Of a stretch of DNA of 64,000 nt, positions 9,062 through 20,196 are shown one piece after another. Position 1 is the first letter of the stretch; each line of letters begins with the position of its first letter. The DNA is from Mikania micrantha. Its lineage: Eukaryota; Streptophyta; Magnoliopsida; Asterales; Asteraceae. Location: positions 64,936,031 to 65,000,030 of the forward strand of contig CM018682.1 in assembly GCA_009363875.1 (NCBI GenBank), in the 5' to 3' direction. The position numbers and the translations under genes were made by a program. The notes under the pieces were generated by a model that made no database searches, had not been told where the DNA came from, and was given only the letters and a program-made list of their open reading frames with translations.

Positions 9062-12000
9062 ATGTCTGGAAGGGGACCCAATGCCCGCAAACTTAAACGC
9101 AAGGCCGAAAAGGCAAGGATCAACATGATGGTTGAACGTAAGTTCAACAAGGTACTTGCGGAATACGAAGCGAACCGACTTGCTAGCGAAACTAGTGGCA
9201 CCAACAATGGTTCTCAAGGGAGCGCAGCGAAAGGATGCTCGTTCAAAGCCTTCCTGAGCTGCCACCCTCACAAGTTCCAGGGTATCGAGGGAGCAGTGGG
9301 ACTGCTTCGCTGGATCAAGAAGCTGGAGTCAGTCTTCTCCATGTCTGAGTGCTCGGAGGAAAACCGAGTAAAGTATGCCACCGGGACTCTGGAGGGACCA
9401 GCCCTCACCTGGTGGAACACACACGTCCAGACTCTTGGACTGGAAACGGCGAACTCCATTCCATGGGAGAACTTCACCCGAATGCTTCACGAGGAATACT
9501 GTCCTCGTGATGAGATCAGAAAGCTTGAGGAAGAATTTTGGGTACACAAGATGGTAGGATCCGAAATCGAGAAGTACTGTACTCAATTTCATGAGCTGTG
9601 CAAGCTGTGCCCGGCAATGGTGACGCCGGAATACAAGAAAATTGAACAATTCATCAGTGGGTTGCCCGAGCAAATTCAAAGCATGGTGACTGCTTCTGAT
9701 CTCTCCACCATCCAACCACTGATTCGCTTGGCTCATAAATTAACCGATCAGGCGGTAGCTCAGGGAAAGCTGCCGAAGAGGGGTGAACATCTGAAGCCCC
9801 AAGAGCCCAAGAAGAAGTGGGAGCCTAGCAATAACCGAACTTTCACACCTCAACAACAAACCCAACACCGACCAGCACCTGCTAAAGCTTTCACTGCCAC
9901 CCAGCCGAACACTCAAGGCAAAGGGGGATATCAGGGCAACAGCCCAAAATGCAATACTTGCAACTTCCACCACTTCGGCCCATGCAAAAGGGTCAAATGC
10001 ACTAACTGTGGAAGAAACGGGCACTTGGCCAAGGAATGTCGATCCAACCTCAACCCCAACAACAAAAACAACAACCAAAACACTCTCAAGGGGTGTTATG
10101 AATGTGGCAAACCGGGGCACATGCGGAGGGACTGCCCGCAACTGAAAAAGGGTGGAGGTGGAGCAGCGAAGGGACGAGCCTTTGTGATTGGCTCGGGAGA
10201 AGCGAAAGATGACCCCAATGTCATTACCGGTACGTTTCTTTTAAATAATGTCTATACTAGCATATTATTTGATACCGGTGCCGATAGGAGTTTTATCTCT
10301 AGTGACTTTAGCAAACTTCTTAATATGACACCAACACCACTAGACCATAAGTACATCGTAGAGTTAGCAGACGACAAGCAGATAGAAACACAACATATCA
10401 TCAAGGGGTGTGTCCTGACGTTAGCAGACCACCAACTGGTGATTGACCTGATGCCGGTAACTCTCGGGAGCTTCGACGTGGTGATTGGAATGGATTGGCT
10501 ATCTGCAAACCACGCTGAGATTGTGTGCAACGAGAAGATTGTGCGGATTACATTGCCAAGTGGAGAGCAGATCTCAATCCAGGGAGAACGGCGCGGAGTA
10601 CCACTAAACATCATGTCTTGCATGAAGGCAAGCAAATACTTGAAGAAAGGGTACACGGCTATCCTGGCAGTTATCATCGAACAACCAAAGAAGGAACGGA
10701 AGATCGAGGACATCGCTATTGTTCGCGATTATCCGGAAGTTTTTCCTGACGATCTACCTGGACTACCACCAGCACGACAAGTGGAATTTCAGATAGATCT
10801 AACACCAGGAGCAGCACCAATAGCCAAGGCACCATACCGATTGGCTCCTACTGAAATGCAGGAACTATCTAATCAACTACAGGAGTTGTTAGATAAAGGA
10901 TTTATACGACCGAGCTTCTCACCTTGGGGAGCACCGGTCTTGTTCGTGAAAAAGAAAGATGGTTCATTCCGTATGTGTATAGACTACCGGGAACTGAATA
11001 AGGTAACGATCAAGAACCGATACCCCCTACCTCGAATAGACGATTTTTTTGATCAATTGCAAGGGTCAAGCTACTATTCGAAAATCGATTTAAGATCCGG
11101 TTACCATCAACTTAGAATACAAGAGGAAGACATACCAAAGACAGCCTTCAGAACACGGTACAGACATTACGAATTTCTGGTCATGCCTTTCGGACTGACC
11201 AACGCACCGGCGGTATTCATGGATCTTATGAATCGGGTGTGTAAGCCGTATCTTGACAAATTCGTAATCGTGTTCATAGATGACATTCTGATTTACTCCA
11301 AGACTCACGAAGAACATGCTGATCACTTGAGATGTGTCTTGGAATTACTAAAGAAGGAACAACTATACGCGAAGTTTTCCAAATGTGATTTTTGGATTCG
11401 CGAAGTTCAATTCCTTGGACACGTAGTGAACGAGAAAGGGATACACGTAGACCCAGCCAAGATTGAGGCAATCAAGAACTGGACGGCACCCAAGACTCCG
11501 ACTGAGGTGCGACAGTTTCTGGGATTGGCCGGGTACTACAGGCGATTTATCGAGGGATTCTCGAAGATCGCACAATCATTGACTTCCCTTACGCACAAAG
11601 ATAAGATGTTCGAATGGGGAGAAAAACAAGAAGCTGCTTTCGATTTATTGAAACAAAAGTTATGCAGCGCACCGATCCTATCACTACCGGACGGATGTGA
11701 AGACTTTGTAGTATACTGCGACGCATCAAAGCAAGGACTCGGTTGTGTGCTGATGCAACGCGAGAAGGTCATAGCTTATGCGTCACGACAACTAAAGGTG
11801 CACGAGAAGAATTACACAACTCATGATCTGGAGTTAGGAGCCGTAGTGTTCGCATTGAAAATCTGGCGACACTATCTGTACGGCACCAAGTGCACTATAT
11901 TCACTGATCATAAGAGCCTGCAGCACATTTTCGACCAAAAGGAGCTAAACATGAGACAACGCAGATGGGTCGAGCTAATAGGTGATTATGACTGTGCAAT

Positions 12001-12475
12001 CAAATATCATCCCGGAAAGGCAAACGTAGTGGCTGACGCGTTAAGTCGGAAAGAAACAACCAAACGCGTACGTGCACTACAACTCACCATTCACTCTGAG
12101 CTACCAAATCAGATCCAAGTCGCACAACAAGAAGCTCTGAAAAAGGAAAACCTCACCCTTGAAGCAATGCGAGGTATGGATAAACAGATGAAACAGAAGG
12201 ATGACGGAGCTTACGATCTGATGGATCGGATTTGGATTCCACATTACGGAGGATTGAGAGAAGTAGTGATGGATGAAGCTCACAAGAGTCGATACTCAGT
12301 ACATCCAGGTTCTGACAAAATGTACCACGACCTGAAGACAACCTATTGGTGGCCTAACATGAAGTCAGAAATCGCAACCTATGTGAGTAAGTGCCTGACT
12401 TGCTCCAAGGTCAAGGTCGAATATCAGAAACCGTCAGGGTTACTCCAACAACCGGAAATTCCAGTATGGAAATAG
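9062..12475 (+). CDS. Ty3 gag-protease-RT-RNase H-integrase N-part (first pol block)
   Basis: An open frame of 1137 codons. The gag homology region covers about residues 55-220. CCHC zinc knuckles start at residue 313 (CTNCGRNGHLAKEC) and 345 (CYECGKPGHMRRDC). Aspartic protease has LFDTGADRSF with the catalytic Asp near 404. RT has the FIDD active site at about 738-741 and RNase H has YCDASKQGLG and TDHKSL. The integrase zinc-binding region (HPGSDKMY...CLTC) is near the end. It stops at TAG 12473-12475, where the family has Trp in a conserved W-E-Q motif, so integrase loses its catalytic core. Translation could yield active gag, protease and RT but not a complete integrase. The RT-to-integrase part is repeated three more times downstream. 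Confidence 0.9.
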   Translation: MSGRGPNARKLKRKAEKARINMMVERKFNKVLAEYEANRLASETSGTNNGSQGSAAKGCSFKAFLSCHPHKFQGIEGAVGLLRWIKKLESVFSMSECSEENRVKYATGTLEGPALTWWNTHVQTLGLETANSIPWENFTRMLHEEYCPRDEIRKLEEEFWVHKMVGSEIEKYCTQFHELCKLCPAMVTPEYKKIEQFISGLPEQIQSMVTASDLSTIQPLIRLAHKLTDQAVAQGKLPKRGEHLKPQEPKKKWEPSNNRTFTPQQQTQHRPAPAKAFTATQPNTQGKGGYQGNSPKCNTCNFHHFGPCKRVKCTNCGRNGHLAKECRSNLNPNNKNNNQNTLKGCYECGKPGHMRRDCPQLKKGGGGAAKGRAFVIGSGEAKDDPNVITGTFLLNNVYTSILFDTGADRSFISSDFSKLLNMTPTPLDHKYIVELADDKQIETQHIIKGCVLTLADHQLVIDLMPVTLGSFDVVIGMDWLSANHAEIVCNEKIVRITLPSGEQISIQGERRGVPLNIMSCMKASKYLKKGYTAILAVIIEQPKKERKIEDIAIVRDYPEVFPDDLPGLPPARQVEFQIDLTPGAAPIAKAPYRLAPTEMQELSNQLQELLDKGFIRPSFSPWGAPVLFVKKKDGSFRMCIDYRELNKVTIKNRYPLPRIDDFFDQLQGSSYYSKIDLRSGYHQLRIQEEDIPKTAFRTRYRHYEFLVMPFGLTNAPAVFMDLMNRVCKPYLDKFVIVFIDDILIYSKTHEEHADHLRCVLELLKKEQLYAKFSKCDFWIREVQFLGHVVNEKGIHVDPAKIEAIKNWTAPKTPTEVRQFLGLAGYYRRFIEGFSKIAQSLTSLTHKDKMFEWGEKQEAAFDLLKQKLCSAPILSLPDGCEDFVVYCDASKQGLGCVLMQREKVIAYASRQLKVHEKNYTTHDLELGAVVFALKIWRHYLYGTKCTIFTDHKSLQHIFDQKELNMRQRRWVELIGDYDCAIKYHPGKANVVADALSRKETTKRVRALQLTIHSELPNQIQVAQQEALKKENLTLEAMRGMDKQMKQKDDGAYDLMDRIWIPHYGGLREVVMDEAHKSRYSVHPGSDKMYHDLKTTYWWPNMKSEIATYVSKCLTCSKVKVEYQKPSGLLQQPEIPVWK

Positions 12476-13034
12476 GAACAGATTTCCATGGATTTTATCA
12501 CCAAGCTGCCGAAGACAGCAAGTGGTTGCGATACCATCTGGGTTATCGTAGATCGACTCACGAAATCGGCACACTTCCTACCGATCAAGGAAACCGATAA
12601 GTTGGAGAAGTTAACTCGAATATATTTGAAGGAAATCATATCCAGACACGGAGTCCCAATCTCTATAATATCTGACCGAGACAGCCGTTTCACGGCACAC
12701 TTCTGGAAGTCTTTACACTAGGCACTCGGGACGAGGTTGGATATGAGCACAGCTTATCACCCGCAAACCGATGGTCAAAGTGAAAGAACCATCCAGACCT
12801 TGGAAGACATGCTTCGAGCATGTGTAATCGATTTCGGTAACAGCTGGGAGACTCACTTACCTTTAGTTGAGTTCTCATATAATAACAGTTATCACACCAG
12901 CATTGGAGCTGCACCGATTGAAGCACTTTACGGGCGTAAGTGCAGATCACCACTCTGTTGGGCAGAAGTTGGCGAAAGCCAACTGACAGGACCTGAGCTT
13001 GTACACGAAACTACCGAAAAGATCATGCAAAGAT
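10833..13034 (+). repeat. Tandem 2202-bp pol block, copy 1
   Basis: Runs from the RT N-terminus (YRLAPTEMQ) to integrase just past the ETTEKIMQ motif. Copy 1 has residues not seen in the others: Phe at DD(F)FDQL, Arg in RYRHYEF, Ala in TNAPAVF and Asp in AYDLMDR. Stops: TAG at 12473 and TAG at 12719. At the junction (about 13021-13040) the integrase reading frame passes straight into the next RT. The short direct repeat GATCAT lies on both sides of the joint. Confidence 0.95.
12476..13034 (+). pseudogene. Integrase core of copy 1, interrupted by TAG codons
   Basis: Same frame as the gag-pol above it. After TAG 12473 it reads MDFITKLP, the first catalytic Asp region (IVDRLTKSAHF) and the SDRDSRF Asp, up to TAG 12719. 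It resumes with DMSTAYHPQTDGQSERT, which holds the catalytic Glu. All three DDE residues are therefore still encoded, but in three pieces. The frame continues without a stop into the RT of copy 2 at 13035. Confidence 0.85.
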
Positions 13035-15236
13035 CATACCGATTGGCTCCTACTGAAATGCAGGAACTATCTAATCAACTACAGGAGTTGTTAGATAAAG
13101 GATTTATACGACCGAGCTTCTCACCTTGGGGAGCACCGGTCTTGTTCGTGAAAAAGAAAGATGGTTCATTCCGTATGTGTATAGACTACCGGGAACTGAA
13201 TAAGGTAACGATCAAGAACCGATACCCCCTACCTCGAATAGACGATTTGTTTGATCAATTGCAAGGGTCAAGCTACTATTCGAAAATCGATTTAAGATCC
13301 GGTTACCATCAACTTAGAATACAAGAGGAAGACATACCAAAGACAGCCTTCAGAACACGGTACGGACATTAATAATTTCTGGTCATGCCTTTCGGACTGA
13401 CCAACGTACCGGCGGTATTCATGGATCTTGTGAATCGGGTGTGTAAGCCGTATCTTGACAAATTCGTAATCGTGTTCATAGATGACATTCTGATTTACTC
13501 CAAGACTCACGGAGAACATGCTGATCACTTGAGATGTGTCTTGGAATTACTAAAGAAGGAACAACTATACGCGAAGTTTTCCAAATGTGATTTTTGGATT
13601 CGCGAAGTTCAATTCCTTGGACACGTAGTGAACGAGAAAGGGATACACGTAGACCCAGCCAAGATTGAGGCAATCAAGAACTGGACGGCACCCAAGACTC
13701 CGACTGAGGTGCGACAGTTTCTGGGATTGGCCGGGTACTACAGGCGATTTATCGAGGGATTCTCGAAGATCGCACAATCATTGACTTCCCTTACGCACAA
13801 AGATAAGATGTTCGAATGGGGAGAAAAACAAGAAGCTGCTTTCGATTTATTGAAACAAAAGTTATGCAGCGCACCGATCCTATCACTACCGGACGGATGT
13901 GAAGACTTTGTAGTATACTGCGACGCATCAAAGCAAGGACTCGGTTGTGTGCTGATGCAACGCGAGAAGGTCATAGCTTATGCGTCACGACAACTAAAGG
14001 TGCACGAGAAGAATTACACAACTCATGATCTGGAGTTAGGAGCCGTAGTGTTCGCATTGAAAATCTGGCGACACTATCTGTACGGCACCAAGTGCACTAT
14101 ATTCACTGATCATAAGAGCCTGCAGCACATTTTCGACCAAAAGGAGCTAAACATGAGACAACGCAGATGGGTCGAGCTAATAGGTGATTATGACTGTGCA
14201 ATCAAATATCATCCCGGAAAGGCAAACGTAGTGGCTGACGCGTTAAGTCGGAAAGAAACAACCAAACGCGTACGTGCACTACAACTCACCATTCACTCTG
14301 AGCTACCAAATCAGATCCAAGTCGCACAACAAGAAGCTCTGAAAAAGGAAAACCTCACCCTTGAAGCAATGCGAGGTATGGATAAACAGATGAAACAGAA
14401 GGATGACGGAGCTTACTATCTGATGGATCGGATTTGGATTCCACATTACGGAGGATTGAGAGAAGTAGTGATGGATGAAGCTCACAAGAGTCGATACTCA
14501 GTACATCCAGGTTCTGACAAAATGTACCACGACCTGAAGACAACCTATTGGTGGCCTAACATGAAGTCAGAAATCGCAACCTATGTGAGTAAGTGCCTGA
14601 CTTGCTCCAAGGTCAAGGTCGAATATCAGAAACCGTCAGGGTTACTCCAACAACCGGAAATTCCAGTATGGAAATAGGAACAGATTTCCATGGATTTTAT
14701 CACCAAGCTGCCGAAGACAGCAAGTGGTTGCGATACCATCTGGGTTATCGTAGATCGACTCACGAAATCGGCACACTTCCTACCGATCAAGGAAACCGAT
14801 AAGTTGGAGAAGTTAACTCGAATATATTTGAAGGAAATCATATCCAGACACGGAGTCCCAATCTCTATAATATCTGACCGAGACAGCCGTTTCACGGCAC
14901 ACTTCTGGAAGTCTTTACACTAGGCACTCGGGACGAGGTTGGATATGAGCACAGCTTATCACCCGCAAACCGATGGTCAAAGTGAAAGAACCATCCAGAC
15001 CTTGGAAGACATGCTTCGAGCATGTGTAATCGATTTCGGTAACAGCTGGGAGACTCACTTACCTTTAGTTGAGTTCTCATATAATAACAGTTATCACACC
15101 AGCATTGGAGCTGCACCGATTGAAGCACTTTACGGGCGTAAGTGCAGATCACCACTCTGTTGGGCAGAAGTTGGCGAAAGCCAACTGACAGGACCTGAGC
15201 TTGTACACGAAACTACCGAAAAGATCATGCAAAGAT
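13035..15236 (+). repeat. Tandem 2202-bp pol block, copy 2 (RT-RNase H-integrase pseudogene)
   Basis: About 99.6% identical to copy 1 by eye. It carries the two shared TAG stops (14675 and 14921) and a private double change that turns a conserved Tyr-Glu into TAA-TAA at 13370-13375, just before the RT active site. It shares Val in TNVPAVF, Val in DLVNRV and Gly in THGEHA with copy 3. The frame is preserved relative to copy 1. Confidence 0.95.
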
Positions 15237-17438
15237 CATACCGATTGGCTCCTACTGAAATGCAGGAACTATCTAATCAACTACAGGAGTTGTTAGATAA
15301 AGGATTTATACGACCGAGCTTCTCACCTTGGGGAGCACCGGTCTTGTTCGTGAAAAAGAAAGATGGTTCATTCCGTATGTGTATAGACTACCGGGAACTG
15401 AATAAGGTAACGATCAAGAACCGATACCCCCTACCTCGAATAGACGATTTGTTTGATCAATTGCAAGGGTCAAGCTACTATTCGAAAATCGATTTAAGAT
15501 CCGGTTACCATCAACTTAGAATACAAGAGGAAGACATACCAAAGACAGCCTTCAGAACACGGTACGGACATTAATAATTTCTGGTCATGCCTTTCGGACT
15601 GACCAACGTACCGGCGGTATTCATGGATCTTGTGAATCGGGTGTGTAAGCCGTATCTTGACAAATTCGTAATCGTGTTCATAGATGACATTCTGATTTAC
15701 TCCAAGAGTCACGGAGAACATGCTGATCACTTGAGATGTGTCTTGGAATTACTAAAGAAGGAACAACTATACGCGAAGTTTTCCAAATGTGATTTTTGGA
15801 TTCGCGAAGTTCAATTCCTTGGACACGTAGTGAACGAGAAAGGGATACACGTAGACCCAGCCAAGATTGAGGCAATCAAGAACTGGACGGCACCCAAGAC
15901 TCCGACTGAGGTGCGACAGTTTCTGGGATTGGCCGGGTACTACAGGCGATTTATCGAGGGATTCTCGAAGATCGCACAATCATTGACTTCCCTTACGCAC
16001 AAAGATAAGATGTTCGAATGGGGAGAAAAACAAGAAGCTGCTTTCGATTTATTGAAACAAAAGTTATGCAGCGCACCGATCCTATCACTACCGGACGGAT
16101 GTGAAGACTTTGTAGTATACTGCGACGCATCAAAGCAAGGACTCGGTTGTGTGCTGATGCAACGCGAGAAGGTCATAGCTTATGCGTCACGACAACTAAA
16201 GGTGCACGAGAAGAATTACACAACTCATGATCTGGAGTTAGGAGCCGTAGTGTTCGCATTGAAAATCTGGCGACACTATCTGTACGGCACCAAGTGCACT
16301 ATATTCACTGATCATAAGAGCCTGCAGCACATTTTCGACCAAAAGGAGCTAAACATGAGACAACGCAGATGGGTCGAGCTAATAGGTGATTATGACTGTG
16401 CAATCAAATATCATCCCGGAAAGGCAAACGTAGTGGCTGACGCGTTAAGTCGGAAAGAAACAACCAAACGCGTACGTGCACTACAACTCACCATTCACTC
16501 TGAGCTACCAAATCAGATCCAAGTCGCACAACAAGAAGCTCTGAAAAAGGAAAACCTCACCCTTGAAGCAATGCGAGGTATGGATAAACAGATGAAACAG
16601 AAGGATGACGGAGCTTACTATCTGATGGATCGGATTTGGATTCCACATTACGGAGGATTGAGAGAAGTAGTGATGGATGAAGCTCACAAGAGTCGATACT
16701 CAGTACATCCAGGTTCTGACAAAATGTACCACGACCTGAAGACAACCTATTGGTGGCCTAACATGAAGTCAGAAATTGCAACCTATGTGAGTAAGTGCCT
16801 GACTTGCTCCAAGGTCAAGGTCGAATATCAGAAACCGTCAGGGTTACTCCAACAACCGGAAATTCCAGTATGGAAATAGGAACAGATTTCCATGGATTTT
16901 ATCACCAAGCTGCCGAAGACAGCAAGTGGTTGCGATACCATCTGGGTTATCGTAGATCGACTCACGAAATCGGCACACTTCCTACCGATCAAGGAAACCG
17001 ATAAGTTGGAGAAGTTAACTCGAATATATTTGAAGGAAATCATATCCAGACACGGAGTCCCAATCTCTATAATATCTGACCGAGACAGCCGTTTCACGGC
17101 ACACTTCTGGAAGTCTTTACACTAGGCACTCGGGACGAGGTTGGATATGAGCACAGCTTATCACCCGCAAACCGATGGTCAAAGTGAAAGAACCATCCAG
17201 ACCTTGGAAGACATGCTTCGAGCATGTGTAATCGATTTCGGTAACAGCTGGGAGACTCACTTACCTTTAGTTGAGTTCTCATATAATAACAGTTATCACA
17301 CCAGCATTGGAGCTGCACCGATTGAAGCACTTTACGGGCGTAAGTGCAGATCACCACTCTGTTGGGCAGAAGTTGGCGAAAGCCAACTGACAGGACCTGA
17401 GCTTGTACACGAAACTACCGAAAAGATCATGCAAAGAT
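15237..17438 (+). repeat. Tandem 2202-bp pol block, copy 3 (RT-RNase H-integrase pseudogene)
   Basis: Nearly identical to copy 2, including the TAA-TAA pair at 15572 and the Val/Val/Gly substitutions. The only differences I see are a Thr-to-Ser change (YSKSHGEHA, about 15708) and a silent C-to-T near 16777. This makes it the closest sister of copy 2 and the likely product of the most recent duplication step. Shared TAG stops are at 16877 and 17123. Confidence 0.95.
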
Positions 17439-19637
17439 CATACCGATTGGCTCCTACTGAAATGCAGGAACTATCTAATCAACTACAGGAGTTGTTAGAT
17501 AAAGGATTTATACGACCGAGCTTCTCACCTTGGGGAGCACCGGTCTTGTTCGTGAAAAAGAAAGATGGTTCATTCCGTATGTGTATAGACTACCGGGAAC
17601 TGAATAAGGTAACGATCAAGAACCGATACCCCCTACCTCGAATAGACGATTTGTTTGATCAATTGCAAGGGTCAAGCTACTATTCGAAAATCGATTTAAG
17701 ATCCGGTTACCATCAACTTAGAATACAAGAGGAAGACATACCAAAGACAGCCTTCAGAACACGGTACGGACATTACGAATTTCTGGTCATGCCTTTCGGA
17801 CTGACCAACGTACCGGCGGTATTCATGGATCTTATGAATCGGGTGTGTAAGCCGTATCTTGACAAATTCGTAATCGTGTTCATAGATGACATTCTGATTT
17901 ACTCCAAGACTCACGAAGAACATGCTGATCACTTGAGATGTGTCTTGGAATTACTAAAGAAGGAACAACTATACGCGAAGTTTTCCAAATGTGATTTTTG
18001 GATTCGCGAAGTTCAATTCCTTGGACACGTAGTGAACGAGAAAGGGATACACGTAGACCCAGCCAAGATTGAGGCAATCAAGAACTGGACGGCACCCAAG
18101 ACTCCGACTGAGGTGCGACAGTTTCTGGGATTGGCCGGGTACTACAGGCGATTTATCGAGGGATTCTCGAAGATCGCACAATCATTGACTTCCCTTACGC
18201 ACAAAGATAAGATGTTCGAATGGGGAGAAAAACAAGAAGCTGCTTTCGATTTATTGAAACAAAAGTTATGCAGCGCACCGATCCTATCACTACCGGACGG
18301 ATGTGAAGACTTTGTAGTATACTGCGACGCATCAAAGCAAGGACTCGGTTGTGTGCTGATGCAACGCGAGAAGGTCATAGCTTATGCGTCACGACAACTA
18401 AAGGTGCACGAGAAGAATTACACAACTCATGATCTGGAGTTAGGAGCCGTAGTGTTCGCATTGAAAATCTGGCGACACTATCTGTACGGCACCAAGTGCA
18501 CTATATTCACTGATCATAAGAGCCTGCAGCACATTTTCGACCAAAAGGAGCTAAACATGAGACAACGCAGATGGGTCGAGCTAATAGGTGATTATGACTG
18601 TGCAATCAAATATCATCCCGGAAAGGCAAACGTAGTGGCTGACGCGTTAAGTCGGAAAGAAACAACCAAACGCGTACGTGCACTACAACTCACCATTCAC
18701 TCTGAGCTACCAAATCAGATCCAAGTCGCACAACAAGAAGCTCTGAAAAAGGAAAACCTCACCCTTGAAGCAATGCGAGGTATGGATAAACAGATGAAAC
18801 AGAAGGATGACGGAGCTTACTATCTGATGGATCGGATTTGGATTCCACATTACGGAGGATTGAGAGAAGTAGTGATGGATGAAGCTCACAAGAGTCGATA
18901 CTCAGTACATCCAGGTTCTGACAAAATGTACCACGACCTGAAGACAACCTATTGGTGGCCTAACATGAAGTCAGAAATCGCAACCTATGTGAGTAAGTGC
19001 CTGACTTGCTCCAAGGTCAAGGTCGAATATCAGAAACCGTCAGGGTTACTCCAACAACCGGAAATTCCAGTATGGAAATAGGAACAGATTTCCATGGATT
19101 TTATCACCAAGCTGCCGAAGACAGCAAGTGGTTGCGATACCATCTGGGTTATCGTAGATCGACTCACGAAATCGGCACACTTCCTACCGATCAAGGAAAC
19201 CGATAAGTTGGAGAAGTTAACTCGAATATATTTGAAGGAAATCATATCCAGACACGGAGTCCCAATCTCTATAATATCTGACCGAGACAGCCGTTTCACG
19301 GCACACTTCTGGAAGTCTTTACACTAGGCACTCGGGACGAGGTTGGATATGAGCACAGCTTATCACCCGCAAACCGATGGTCAAAGTGAAAGAACCATCC
19401 AGACCTTGGAAGACATGCTTCGAGCATGTGTAATCGATTTCGGTAACAGCTGGGAGACTCACTTACCTTTAGTTGAGTTCTCATATAATAACAGTTATCA
19501 CACCAGCATTGGAGCTGCACCGTTTGAAGCACTTTACGGGCGTAAGTGCAGATCACCACTTTGTTGGGCAGAAGTTGGCGAAAGCCAACTGACAGGACCT
19601 GAGCTTGTACACGAAACTACCGAAAAGATCATGCAAA
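17439..19637 (+). repeat. Tandem 2202-bp pol block, copy 4 (last, runs into true integrase C-terminus)
   Basis: Lacks the TAA-TAA pair, so integrase of copy 3 and RT-RNase H of copy 4 form one 646-codon open frame (17141-19081). It retains Met (DLMNRV) and Glu (THEEHA) like copy 1, but shares Leu (DDLFDQL), Val (TNVPAVF) and Tyr (AYYLMDR) with copies 2 and 3. Near its end it alone has Phe in APFEALYG, the family-typical residue, where copies 1-3 have Ile. Shared TAG stops are at 19079 and 19325. Confidence 0.95.
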
Positions 19638-20161
19638 TACGAAACAGGATGGCAGCAGCTCGGGATCGACAAAAGAGCTATGCCGACAAGAGGCGCAAAC
19701 CTTTAGAATTCCAAGTGGGAGACCGGGTACTACTTAAAGTCTCGCCTTGGAAGGGAGTGATTAGATTCGGGAAGCGGGGAAAGTTAAACCCTCGTTATAT
19801 CGGGCCCTTCGAAATCACCAAACGGATAGGCCCGGTGGCCTACGAACTACAGCTACCGCAAGAACTAAGTAGCGTGCATAATGTTTTCCATGTGTCAAAC
19901 CTCAAGAAATGTTTATCAGACGAAACGCTCGCAGTTCCCTTAGAGGAAATTCAGATTGATGAGCAACTTCACTTCGTTGAGGAACCGGTGGAAATCATGG
20001 ATCGGGAAATCAAGAAGTTGAAACTCAGTAAAATACCAATTGTGAAAATTCGTTGGAACTCACGGTGTGGACCGGAATACACCTGGGAACGAGAGGACCA
20101 GATGAAAAAGAAATACCCTCACTTATTCCCCGAGCAGACTAACACGAGCAACACGAACTGA
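19343..20161 (+). CDS. Integrase C-terminal part and chromodomain
   Basis: A 272-codon open frame following TAG 19325. It begins with DMSTAYHPQTDGQSERT (catalytic Glu), passes the block end at 19637, then the integrase GPY/F-type module (VGDRVLLKVSPWKG, LNPRYIGPFEI, VFHVSNLKKC). It ends in a chromodomain-like segment (PVEIMDREIKKLK, VKIRWNSRCGPEYTWERED). The stop is TGA at 20159-20161. In chromoviruses the chromodomain directs integration through interaction with histone marks. Cut off from the rest of integrase by TAG codons, it would need readthrough or initiation at the internal ATG (about residue 3). Confidence 0.85.
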   Translation: MDMSTAYHPQTDGQSERTIQTLEDMLRACVIDFGNSWETHLPLVEFSYNNSYHTSIGAAPFEALYGRKCRSPLCWAEVGESQLTGPELVHETTEKIMQIRNRMAAARDRQKSYADKRRKPLEFQVGDRVLLKVSPWKGVIRFGKRGKLNPRYIGPFEITKRIGPVAYELQLPQELSSVHNVFHVSNLKKCLSDETLAVPLEEIQIDEQLHFVEEPVEIMDREIKKLKLSKIPIVKIRWNSRCGPEYTWEREDQMKKKYPHLFPEQTNTSNTN

Positions 20162-20183
20162 ATTTCGGGACGAAATTCCTATT

Positions 20184-20196
20184 AACTGGGGGGTAA
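20184..20196 (+). other. Polypurine tract, Ty3 element
   Basis: A run of six G (20188-20193) followed by TAA sits directly before the 3' LTR start TGTGACACC at 20197, 23 bp after the pol stop codon. Confidence 0.75.
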
